Source: Thermodesulfobacteriota bacterium
GTDB taxonomy: Bacteria; Desulfobacterota_D; UBA1144; Nemesobacterales; UBA2774
Length of the DNA stretch: 64,000 bases
Direction of reading: 5' to 3'
Assembly (NCBI GenBank): GCA_035325995.1
Contig: DAOKYU010000005.1
Span: 1 to 64,000 of the forward strand
Shown: in pieces, positions 28,235-36,396 of the stretch
Layout: each line of letters begins with the position of its first letter
Position numbering within the stretch: position 1 is the first letter of the stretch
Program-made: the position numbers and the translations under genes
Notes under the pieces: generated by a model
Database searches by the model: none
What the model saw: only the letters and a program-made list of their open reading frames with translations
What the model was told of the DNA's origin: nothing

Positions 28235-29056
28235 ATGGCAAGTAACCGCAAAGTGCTTCCGGGATTTTCGCTCACGCTGGGCTACACCGTCTTTTACCTC
28301 AGCTTTCTGGCGCTGATGCCCGTCGCGGCATGCTTTCTCAAAGCGGGCTCGCTCTCCTTCGGCGAGTTCTGGAACGCGGTCTGGACCGACCGCGCCCGCG
28401 CGGCGTACCTTCTCACGTTCGGCGCAGCGGTCATAGCCGCCGTCGTCAATCTCTTTTTCGGGCTCATAATCTCGTGGGTGCTCGTGCGCTACTCGTTTCC
28501 GGGGAAGAAATTCATAGACTCGCTGGTAGACCTCCCGCTCGCCCTGCCGACGGCGGTCGCCGGCCTCGTATACTCGAGCCTCTACGTCGAGAGCGGATGG
28601 CTCGGCCGGTATCTCGTGCCGATTGGAATCGACGCCGCCTACAGCCGCCTTGCAATAGTACTCGTACTCATATTCATAGGACTGCCTTTTGTAGTGCGGA
28701 CCGTACAGCCGATACTCGAAGACCTCGACCCCGAGTCCGAAGAAGCCGCTGCCTCGCTGGGGGCCACCAGGTGGCAGAGCTTCCGGAGCGTTATTCTACC
28801 CACGCTCCTCCCGGCGCTCATAACCGGGTTCGCACTGGCCTTCGCACGCGGTATCGGCGAGTACGGGGCCGTAGTATTCGTCTCGGGGAACATGCCGTTC
28901 AAAACGGAGATAGCCCCGATACTCATCGTTGCGCGGCTAGAGGAATTCAATTACAGCGAGGCCACGGCAATAGCCGTCGTGCTTCTCGTGATCTCCTTCG
29001 CCATGCTCGTCCTCATAAACATGCTCGAAAGGTGGAGCGTACGCCATGAGCACTGA
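28235..29056 (+). CDS. cysT: sulfate ABC transporter permease CysT
   Basis: A 273-residue inner-membrane permease with about six transmembrane helices. It has the sulfate-permease features LVDLPLALPTAVAGLVY and the cytoplasmic EAA loop EEAAASLGATRWQSFRSVILP that contacts the ATPase. Its length matches E. coli CysT (277). It pairs with CysW to form the channel. The 88 nt before it hold a G+C-rich hairpin-like stretch (CCCCCCGCGCC ... GGTGCGGGGG), possibly an intra-operon stability element. Its stop overlaps cysW by 11 nt. Confidence 0.94.
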   Translation: MASNRKVLPGFSLTLGYTVFYLSFLALMPVAACFLKAGSLSFGEFWNAVWTDRARAAYLLTFGAAVIAAVVNLFFGLIISWVLVRYSFPGKKFIDSLVDLPLALPTAVAGLVYSSLYVESGWLGRYLVPIGIDAAYSRLAIVLVLIFIGLPFVVRTVQPILEDLDPESEEAAASLGATRWQSFRSVILPTLLPALITGFALAFARGIGEYGAVVFVSGNMPFKTEIAPILIVARLEEFNYSEATAIAVVLLVISFAMLVLINMLERWSVRHEH

Positions 29057-30164
29057 CGCCATATCGCAAAAGGTTCCGGCCGGGACGGCTGCCGTGGCGA
29101 CTAAAATAAGAAAGGCCCAGGAAGACCCGCCGATAGTCAGGTGGGGGCTCACGTTCGTGACGCTCGCCGTGATAGGGATACTCGTCATAATCCCGGTGGT
29201 AAACGTATTCACGGTCGCCCTTGGCCACGGCGTCGGGGTTTATCTGGACAACCTCTTTGCGAACAAGGACACGTTCCACGCGATAAAACTGACGCTGACC
29301 GTCGTCCCCATAGCCGTCGGGGCGAACCTCGTATTCGGCATATCGGCGGCGTGGGCGATAGCCCGCTTCAGCTTCCCCGGAAGGGCGCTCCTGACTGCAT
29401 TGATAGAACTCCCCTTCGCCGTCTCGCCCGTCGTCGCCGGCCTCAGCTTCGTACTCATATTCGGGCTCCAGGGATATTTCGGCCCGTTCCTGAGAGAGGA
29501 CGGTTATTCCGCGATGCCGTATCTCCTCTCCGGCGTCGGCGCGCTCGTATCCGGGCTCGTCTACTTCCTCCTTCTCCCCGGTAATCCGGCCGCGCGTAAG
29601 GGTGTGTGGAAATATCCCTGGGCGGCGATAGCCTTTGCGGTTATCACGTTCGCAGCGCTCTTCTTCCTTCAGCAGCATTTCGGTATATGGCCCAGGAACC
29701 AGAGCCTGAAGATCATATTCGCCCTCCCGGGCCTCGTCCTGGCGACAGCCTTCGTAACGTTCCCCTTCATAGCGAGGGAGCTCATTCCGACGATGGAGGC
29801 CGTGGGCTCGGACGAAGAGCTCGCCGCCGTAACCCTCGGCGCGAGCGGATGGCAGATGTTCCGGCACGTAACGGTGCCCAACATAAAATGGGGGCTCGCC
29901 TACGGAATCATCCTCTGTAACGCCCGCGCGATGGGCGAGTTCGGCGCGGTCTACGTCGTCTCGGGGCACATTGCAGGAAAGACCGACACCATGCCGCTCC
30001 GTATAGAAAAGCTGTTCCAGGAATTTAACCTCGAAGGGTCCTACGCCGTCGCTTCCGTGCTGACCCTCCTGGCGATACTTACGCTGATAATCAAAACCCG
30101 GCTCGAAAGGAAGGTGCCGGCCTCGGCCGCCCTGCCCGGGCCTATGAAACCGGAAAACGAATGA
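29046..30164 (+). CDS. cysW: sulfate ABC transporter permease CysW, enlarged
   Basis: The second channel subunit: family motifs ELPFAVSPVVAGLSFVLIFG before, and FALPGLVLATAFVTFPFIAREL plus the EAA loop EELAAVTLGASGWQMFRHVT after. It is 372 residues, whereas CysW is usually about 290. The excess is an insertion between these two blocks (about residues 150-222) that contains two further hydrophobic helices (LLSGVGALVSGLVYFLLLP and AAIAFAVITFAALFFLQQ). The insertion is in frame and its codon use does not differ from the surroundings. The N-terminus is also extended by about 25 residues. It probably still works as the permease, perhaps with an altered lipid or regulatory contact. Confidence 0.93.
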   Translation: MSTDAISQKVPAGTAAVATKIRKAQEDPPIVRWGLTFVTLAVIGILVIIPVVNVFTVALGHGVGVYLDNLFANKDTFHAIKLTLTVVPIAVGANLVFGISAAWAIARFSFPGRALLTALIELPFAVSPVVAGLSFVLIFGLQGYFGPFLREDGYSAMPYLLSGVGALVSGLVYFLLLPGNPAARKGVWKYPWAAIAFAVITFAALFFLQQHFGIWPRNQSLKIIFALPGLVLATAFVTFPFIARELIPTMEAVGSDEELAAVTLGASGWQMFRHVTVPNIKWGLAYGIILCNARAMGEFGAVYVVSGHIAGKTDTMPLRIEKLFQEFNLEGSYAVASVLTLLAILTLIIKTRLERKVPASAALPGPMKPENE

Positions 30165-30173
30165 GGAGGACTT

Positions 30174-31247
<1,074 letters not shown>

Positions 31248-31561
31248 AACAGAGCACCGACGCCGGTCCCGGGGTTTGACGGTTAGGCCCTCCCCCCACC
31301 CAACGAGCGGGCCAGGCTGCCCGCCCCGGACCGGCAATTCCCTCCTCCCCCGAGCCCGGCCCGGATAGCCGTGCAGCCGCCGAAGAATAAATCCGGATAC
31401 GTTATCGAGAAAATACAGCCCGTCCGCAGTGTCGTAATGCCTGCGGGAAACACAGCTCCTATTTATATACAGTGCGGTGAACGGATACGGCGGGAATTCG
31501 GAGAGTTGTAGAGGCGGTGAGCACGGAAAACGAACGTGAGCCCCGTACTCTTCATTCAGTA
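31248..31561. other. gap after cysA
   Basis: About 310 nt between cysA and tRNA-Leu. It is G+C rich to 31385, then mixed. No gene, terminator with a T tract or clear repeat is visible; frames crossing it lack start sites and codon bias. Confidence 0.4.
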
Positions 31562-31645
31562 TGGGCAGGGAGGGAGTCGAACCCTCACGAGCGTGAGCCC
31601 AACGACTTTTGAGGCCGTCGCGTCTGCCGGTTCCGCCACCTGCCC
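31562..31645 (-). tRNA. tRNA-Leu (CAA)
   Basis: Class II tRNA with a long variable arm (GGGCTCACGCTCGTGAG region). Acceptor arms GGGCAGG/CCTGCCC, anticodon loop CTCAAAA giving CAA, T-loop GGTTCGACTCC, discriminator A, no encoded CCA. A likely promoter lies just upstream (TTGATT-17-AATAAT on the minus strand, about 31660-31690). Confidence 0.95.
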
Positions 31646-31770
31646 TGACTGCAAGGAACATTATTATTGTACGCAATACGGAAAGAATCAATAGCAGGCG
31701 TGCGTTTAGCCCGACGTCCCCCGGCCTGCCGGACGCCGATACCCCCGGTATCAGGCGGCTTTTCCAAATG

Positions 31771-31798
31771 TTGACATCAACCGGCCTTCATGTAGCAT
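31771..31798 (+). promoter_or_regulatory. promoter of DAHP synthase
   Basis: TTGACA (31771-31776), 16 nt, TAGCAT (31793-31798). It is followed by about 55 nt of leader with GGGAGGAG before the ATG. Confidence 0.6.
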
Positions 31799-31853
31799 AA
31801 CTTTTCTATTCTATATATATGAGCCCTGAACAGACCGGGAGGAGAATTCCAAA

Positions 31854-32873
31854 ATGATTGTCGTAATGAAAAGCGGTGCATCGAAGGAGCAGATCGAAAA
31901 GGCCGTATCCACCCTCGACGAGCTCGGATATAAGGCCCACCTCATCGAAGGCGTGCTGAGGACGGTGATCGGCGCCGTCGGTGACGAAAGGGGAAAACCG
32001 CAGGACGTGGAAACGCTGAGCATTCTGGAGGGCGTCGAGAAGGTAATGCCCATACTCCAGCCCTATAAGCTCGCGAGCCGCGAATTCCGGACCGAAAACA
32101 CAGAATTCAAAATAGGAAGCGCCGTAATCGGCAACAACAAGCTCCCCGTAATCGCGGGCCCGTGCTCCGTCGAAAGCGAAGAGCAGATATTGGAGATAGC
32201 CAGGGCGGTAAAGGACGCGGGCGCAACGATGCTGAGGGGCGGCGCATACAAGCCCAGGACTTCCCCCTACGCGTTCCAGGGCCTCGGCATCGAGGGCCTT
32301 AAGCTCCTCGCCAAGGCAAAGGAGATTACCGGCCTTCCGATAGTCACGGAAATTCTCGACCCCCACGACCTCGACGCCGTCGTCGAATACGCTGACGTCC
32401 TCCAGATAGGCGCGCGCAACTCGCAGAACTACGCGCTGTTGAAGCAGGTCGGAAAGTCGAAGAAGCCCGTTCTCTTAAAGAGAGGCATGTCCACGACCAT
32501 AATGGAATTCCTCATGTGCGCCGAGTACATCCTCTCCGAGGGCAACGAAAACGTCATGCTCTGCGAAAGAGGGATCAGGACGTTCGAAACTGCGACCAGG
32601 AACACCTTCGACTTAAACGCCATACCGGTGCTTAAGGAAAAAACGCACCTTCCCGTATTCGCCGACCCGAGCCACGGAACGGGCTACTGGCAGTACGTGA
32701 CCCCCATGGCGCTCGCGGCTATTGCGGCAGGCGCGGACGGCCTCATCATCGAGGTCCACAACAACCCCGCAGTGGCGATAAGCGACGGCGGTCAGTCGCT
32801 AAAGCCGAAGAAGTTCGCCACGCTCATGGAAAAGGCGGCCCCGGTAGCGAAGGCCGTCGGAAGAGAAATCTAA
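31854..32873 (+). CDS. aroF: DAHP synthase (3-deoxy-7-phosphoheptulonate synthase)
   Basis: First enzyme of the shikimate pathway: condenses phosphoenolpyruvate and erythrose-4-phosphate. It is 339 residues of the type I-beta (KDO8PS-like) class. Residues 1-70 form the N-terminal ferredoxin-like regulatory domain (MIVVMKSGASKEQIEK; ELGYKAHLIEG) found in Thermotoga/Bacillus-type enzymes. The barrel carries IAGPCSVES, LRGGAYKPRTSPYAFQGLG, QIGARNSQNY, LKRGM and the metal-ligand region DPSHGTG. Feedback control by an aromatic amino acid is likely from the class. It is monocistronic, with a terminator hairpin after it. Confidence 0.96.
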   Translation: MIVVMKSGASKEQIEKAVSTLDELGYKAHLIEGVLRTVIGAVGDERGKPQDVETLSILEGVEKVMPILQPYKLASREFRTENTEFKIGSAVIGNNKLPVIAGPCSVESEEQILEIARAVKDAGATMLRGGAYKPRTSPYAFQGLGIEGLKLLAKAKEITGLPIVTEILDPHDLDAVVEYADVLQIGARNSQNYALLKQVGKSKKPVLLKRGMSTTIMEFLMCAEYILSEGNENVMLCERGIRTFETATRNTFDLNAIPVLKEKTHLPVFADPSHGTGYWQYVTPMALAAIAAGADGLIIEVHNNPAVAISDGGQSLKPKKFATLMEKAAPVAKAVGREI

Positions 32874-32888
32874 ACCGAAAAATCACGG

Positions 32889-32920
32889 GGGTGCTCAGAT
32901 CTTCCGGAGCACCCTCTTTC
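32889..32920 (+). terminator. terminator after DAHP synthase, inside purN 3' end
   Basis: GGGTGCTC (32889-32896) pairs with GAGCACCC (32907-32914), followed by TCTTTCCTTCT. The purN stop codon (32895-32897) falls inside the stem, so the two convergent genes share this sequence. Confidence 0.6.
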
Positions 32921-33497
32921 CTTCTATTTTAATTTTTCCCTCTGAAATAAGCCTTATAGCCGCGGGATATATCCTGTGCTCTTCCGCGTGGATTTTCCGG
33001 AGCAGGCTATCCTCGTCGTCGTCGTCCTCGACGGGCACGACAGCCTGGAGGATTATCGGCCCCGAATCCACACCCTCGTCCACGAAATGCACCGTGCATC
33101 CCGTGAACTTGACCCCCGCCTCTATGGCCTGCCGGGCAGCGTGAATACCCGGGAAGGACGGCAGGAGCGCCGGATGGAGGTTTATCATTCGGTTGCTGTA
33201 CGCCCTCACCAGAACCGGCGAGAGTATCCTCATGAATCCGGCCAGGACTATGAGCTCTATGCCGAGGGGCTCTAGATGCTTCAGTATCTCGCCCTCGAAC
33301 TCCTCCCTCGATTTAAAATCCCTGTGGTTTATGACGAGCGTCGGGATGCCGTGCTCTTCGGCCCGCTTTAAGGCGTAGGCGTCGGGGTTGTTGCTGAATA
33401 CGAGGGCAATTTCTATGGACGGAATCGACGCGTCGATTATAGCCTGGAGGTTCGAGCCGCTCCCCGAAACGAATACCGCAATGCGCATTTTTTTCAT
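32895..33497 (-). CDS. purN: phosphoribosylglycinamide formyltransferase
   Basis: GAR transformylase, step 3 of purine synthesis, using 10-formyl-THF. It is 200 residues. Motifs: VFVSGSGSNLQAIID at the N-terminus, the catalytic Asn and His in INLHPALLPSFPG, the FTGCTVHFVDEGVDSGPII block with the catalytic Asp, and a C-terminal amphipathic helix (HRIYPAAIRLI). The longer frame to 33560 is rejected: the ATG at 33497 follows AGGA at 8 nt and matches the family start. It converges on the DAHP synthase gene. Confidence 0.96.
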   Translation of the reverse strand: MKKMRIAVFVSGSGSNLQAIIDASIPSIEIALVFSNNPDAYALKRAEEHGIPTLVINHRDFKSREEFEGEILKHLEPLGIELIVLAGFMRILSPVLVRAYSNRMINLHPALLPSFPGIHAARQAIEAGVKFTGCTVHFVDEGVDSGPIILQAVVPVEDDDDEDSLLRKIHAEEHRIYPAAIRLISEGKIKIEGKRVLRKI

Positions 33498-33656
33498 CGT
33501 GATTTTCCTGTCCCGTGGGAGCACATCTTCAGGCGAAGATACTACACAAGCGGGTATCACAACTCAAGACCGGCCCGGGGTAATCCCGCCGGCCATATCC
33601 GGCCTCGGAATCGTGTATATTTAGCGGAAAGAACTGAAAAGGGCAAAAAAAAAGAA

Positions 33657-33773
33657 CCAAGGCAGCTTCCTACTTTCCCACACTCGATCGAATGCAGTAT
33701 CATCGGCCTCGAAGAGCTTAACTTCCGGGTTCGGAATGGGACCGGGTGTGACCTCTTCAGTATTACCACCTGG
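33657..33773 (-). rRNA. rrf: 5S ribosomal RNA
   Basis: 117 nt on the minus strand with the universal core CCCATTCCGAACCCGGAAGTTAAGC (shortened: loop B/C region CCGAACCCGGAAG) and a terminal helix from CCAGGTGG paired with the CCTTGG end. It is not linked to 16S-23S: it lies about 8.8 kb upstream of the 16S 5' end, separated by protein genes. A T9 run follows the 3' end (33643-33655 on the plus strand as A's), giving transcription termination. Confidence 0.95.
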
Positions 33774-33786
33774 ATTCTGGAGTAAT

Positions 33787-33814
33787 AAATTACACTATCC
33801 CCGAGGATTGTCAA
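33787..33814 (-). promoter_or_regulatory. promoter of the unlinked 5S gene
   Basis: Minus strand TTGACA (33809-33814), 16 nt, TAATTT (33787-33792). Transcription would start near 33780, about 7 nt before the mature 5S end, so 5S is its own transcription unit. Confidence 0.65.
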
Positions 33815-33841
33815 GGCGGAATTTGAATTAATCCTGCAAAG

Positions 33842-33854
33842 ATGATTTAATCAT
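33842..33854 (+). promoter_or_regulatory. palindrome before the recombinase gene
   Basis: ATGATT-T-AATCAT, a perfect 13-nt palindrome 4 nt upstream of the start codon of the recombinase gene. There is no Shine-Dalgarno here. It could be an autoregulatory operator or chance. Confidence 0.3.
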
Positions 33855-33858
33855 GTGA

Positions 33859-34713
33859 ATGGAGCGTTTAATCGACGATTTCGTCGCTTCACTCGACAGG
33901 AGAGACACCACGAAAGAGACGTACAGAAAGGCGCTCCGCGAGTTTTCCAGGTGGGCCGGCGGCGCCGGGCCCGAGGCGCTCGGCCAGGACGACATACAGC
34001 GGTATAAAGACTACATCCTCTCGAAGAACCTCTCCCCGACCTCGATGTCCGCGTACCTTACAGCCGTAAGGAGGTTCTACGACTACCTCGTCTCGAAGGA
34101 GATGACGGCCGAGAACCCGGCGAGGAAGGTCAAGGGAGCCGCAAGGCCCGAAAAGCATCTCACCCCCGCCCTCACGCGCGGCGAATTGGAGACGCTCCTC
34201 GGCTCCGTCGACGCCTCGTCCCCGCTCGGGAAAAGGGACCTCGCCATCCTGAGCCTCATGGCACTCGCTGGCCTTAGCGAAATCGAGATCGTCCGCGCCG
34301 ACCTTTGCGACGTGGGCCCCAAAGGCGGCAAGACGGCCATGTACGTCCAGGGGAAGAACAAGGACAAGAAGGACGAGTACATCGTTTTAAACCCTGCAGC
34401 CTCCGATGTCCTGAACGCCTACATCGAAGTGCGGGAAGGCCCTTCGGACGGGCCGCTGTTCCGGGGCATAGGCAACCGGGCCTTGGGCGAGAGGATTACG
34501 ACGCGCGGCGTAAGGGCCCGCGTGAATCACTACCTCGACGTTTCGGGGCTCAGGCGGAAGGGGATCAAGCCCTTGAGCCTCCGGCACACCGCCGCCATGC
34601 TGGCCATAGCCGAAGGAGCGACGGTGTCCGACATAAAGCGCATGATGCACCTTAAAACGACGGAATCCGCGCTCGTGTATTTCGACGAGGCGAAAGAGTT
34701 TTTAAAGGGATAA
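33859..34713 (+). CDS. tyrosine recombinase-like protein, two catalytic residues altered
   Basis: A 284-residue XerC/D-type protein: SAM-like core-binding domain at 1-90 (TYRKALREFSRWAG; YLTAVRRFYDYLVSKE) and a catalytic-fold domain at 105-284. The beta-strand Lys (GKNKDKKDEYIVL), the box II Arg242-His243 (LSLRHTAAML), His264 and the Tyr274 nucleophile (ALVYFDEA) are present. Two positions differ. The box I Arg is Ser140 (AGLSEIEIVRADL, normally GLR), and the His of HxLRH is Leu239. Loss of Arg I usually abolishes strand cleavage. It may be a DNA-binding regulator, a subunit needing a partner, or a decaying integrase. A 13-nt palindrome precedes the start. Confidence 0.8.
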   Translation: MERLIDDFVASLDRRDTTKETYRKALREFSRWAGGAGPEALGQDDIQRYKDYILSKNLSPTSMSAYLTAVRRFYDYLVSKEMTAENPARKVKGAARPEKHLTPALTRGELETLLGSVDASSPLGKRDLAILSLMALAGLSEIEIVRADLCDVGPKGGKTAMYVQGKNKDKKDEYIVLNPAASDVLNAYIEVREGPSDGPLFRGIGNRALGERITTRGVRARVNHYLDVSGLRRKGIKPLSLRHTAAMLAIAEGATVSDIKRMMHLKTTESALVYFDEAKEFLKG

Positions 34714-34756
34714 TTGCGGAAACGAAGCCGTGCCCGCCGCCGTGCGGCGCGGCGGC

Positions 34757-36376
34757 TTACGCCTTTTCGAGGTAGCTCTTGATGGGATAGACCCTGCCCG
34801 CGCGCTTTAGCTTCTTTATGGCCTTCACCTCTATCTGCCTTATCCTCTCGCGGGTAACCTGGAACTCCTGCCCGACCTCTTCGAGCGTGTGCTCCTTCTC
34901 GTCGTCGATGCCGAACCTGAGCCTTACGATGCTCTCCTCCCTGGTGTTGAGGACGGACGAGAGCGCGCTGTTTATTATCTCCTTCAGCTCGCTCATCTCG
35001 AGCACCTTCACGGGCGACGTCGTGTTCGCGTCCTCGATGAGGTCCACGAGCTTACTGTCCTCCTCGTCCCCTATAGGGGTTTCGAGCGATATCGGGTCCT
35101 TCGATATCTTGAGAACGCGGGCCACCTTGTCCGCCGTCATGCCCACCTTGTCCGCGATCTCCTCGGGGAGAGGCTCGCGCCCGAGGTCCTGCACGAGGAG
35201 CCTCGACGTCCTTACGATGCGGTTTATGGTCTCCGTCATGTGAACGGGGATTCGGATGATCCTCGACTGGTCTGCCAGCGCCCTCGTTATGGCCTGCCTT
35301 ATCCACCACGTGGCGTAGGTCGAGAACTTGTATCCCCTGTTGTATTCGAATTTTTCGACGGCGCGCATGAGCCCCATGTTCCCTTCCTGTATGAGGTCGA
35401 GGAACGGAAGGCCGCGGTTGATGTAGCGCCTGGCTATGCTGACGACGAGGCGGAGGTTCGACTCGATGAGCTTTCTTCGCGCCCTGTGAGTCATCTGCTC
35501 GCCGAGCTCTATCCTCTTGAGCGACTTCCTGAGCGTCGCCGTATCGGTCTCCGACATCTTGAGGAAATCCTCGAGCCTTCCCTTAAGGGCCTTCCGGGCC
35601 TTCGTCGCCGCCGCGCCCTTCTGCTTTTCGAGCGAGTCGTGCTCCCTCTGGAGCCTCTCGACACGCTCGATGTACGTGCGCGCGACGGAGAGCATCTTCT
35701 CCATCTGCGTCCCCTTGAGGTTAATGTCCTCGAGGTATACGAGCATCCTGTTGTTATTCCTTCGTATCCTGTCCTGGAGCTGCTTCCTGTTCTTTTGAGC
35801 GGCCTTTTCGAGCTGGGCCCTGGCCTGCTCGTTGTCCCCGTAAAGCCCGATTATCGCGTTGAGCGAATTCCTTATCCCGAGCTGGACGTCCTCCTCGGCG
35901 GCGTTGTCCGCGCCCTCGGAGTCGTCGAGCGAGCTCGTGATGTCGCGTATGCTGAGGCTCCCTTTCTGGAGGTCCTCGCCGAGCCTTATTATCTCCCTCA
36001 TCATGAGCGTCGAGTTGAGTATAGCCCTCGCGATGACCCTCTTCCCCGTCTCTATCTCCTTCGCGATTTTAATCTCCTCTTCCCGCGTGAGGAGGGAATG
36101 GTCCGCTATCTCGTGAAGATAGAACCTTATCAAATCGTATTCGTTGGCGTTTTCGCGCGCTTCGCTCGGTTTGAGCCCGTACTGCGCTTCCCCCTCTTCC
36201 TCTTCCGCCTCCGCGTCCTCGTCCTGGTCGAATTCGGCGGAGTCTTCCCCCTCGGGAGAGAAAGCGGCGCTATCGACGTTATCGTCGTCCATGTCTTCTA
36301 TGTCGAGCGCCTGGCCGGAAAGGCTGTCGTCGTCGATCATCTCGATCTGGAAATCCTTCTTTTTCTTGTTTCGCAT
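34757..36376 (-). CDS. rpoD: RNA polymerase primary sigma factor RpoD
   Basis: A 539-residue primary sigma factor. An acidic N-terminus (1-75) stands in for region 1.1. Then region 1.2 (DLIRFYLHEIADHSLLTREEE), a non-conserved spacer of about 200 residues, region 2 (NLRLVVSIARRYINRGLPF and KFSTYATWWIRQAITRALAD), region 3, and region 4.2 (HTLEEVGQEFQVTRERIRQIE). The -35/-10 recognition residues look standard, consistent with the TTGACA/TATAAT promoters seen here. Last gene of rpsU-dnaG-rpoD, 20 nt after dnaG. A weak CCGCCG/CGGCGG hairpin lies downstream. Confidence 0.97.
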   Translation of the reverse strand: MRNKKKKDFQIEMIDDDSLSGQALDIEDMDDDNVDSAAFSPEGEDSAEFDQDEDAEAEEEEGEAQYGLKPSEARENANEYDLIRFYLHEIADHSLLTREEEIKIAKEIETGKRVIARAILNSTLMMREIIRLGEDLQKGSLSIRDITSSLDDSEGADNAAEEDVQLGIRNSLNAIIGLYGDNEQARAQLEKAAQKNRKQLQDRIRRNNNRMLVYLEDINLKGTQMEKMLSVARTYIERVERLQREHDSLEKQKGAAATKARKALKGRLEDFLKMSETDTATLRKSLKRIELGEQMTHRARRKLIESNLRLVVSIARRYINRGLPFLDLIQEGNMGLMRAVEKFEYNRGYKFSTYATWWIRQAITRALADQSRIIRIPVHMTETINRIVRTSRLLVQDLGREPLPEEIADKVGMTADKVARVLKISKDPISLETPIGDEEDSKLVDLIEDANTTSPVKVLEMSELKEIINSALSSVLNTREESIVRLRFGIDDEKEHTLEEVGQEFQVTRERIRQIEVKAIKKLKRAGRVYPIKSYLEKA

Positions 36377-36396
36377 CGGGCTCTCCTACCTTCCGG

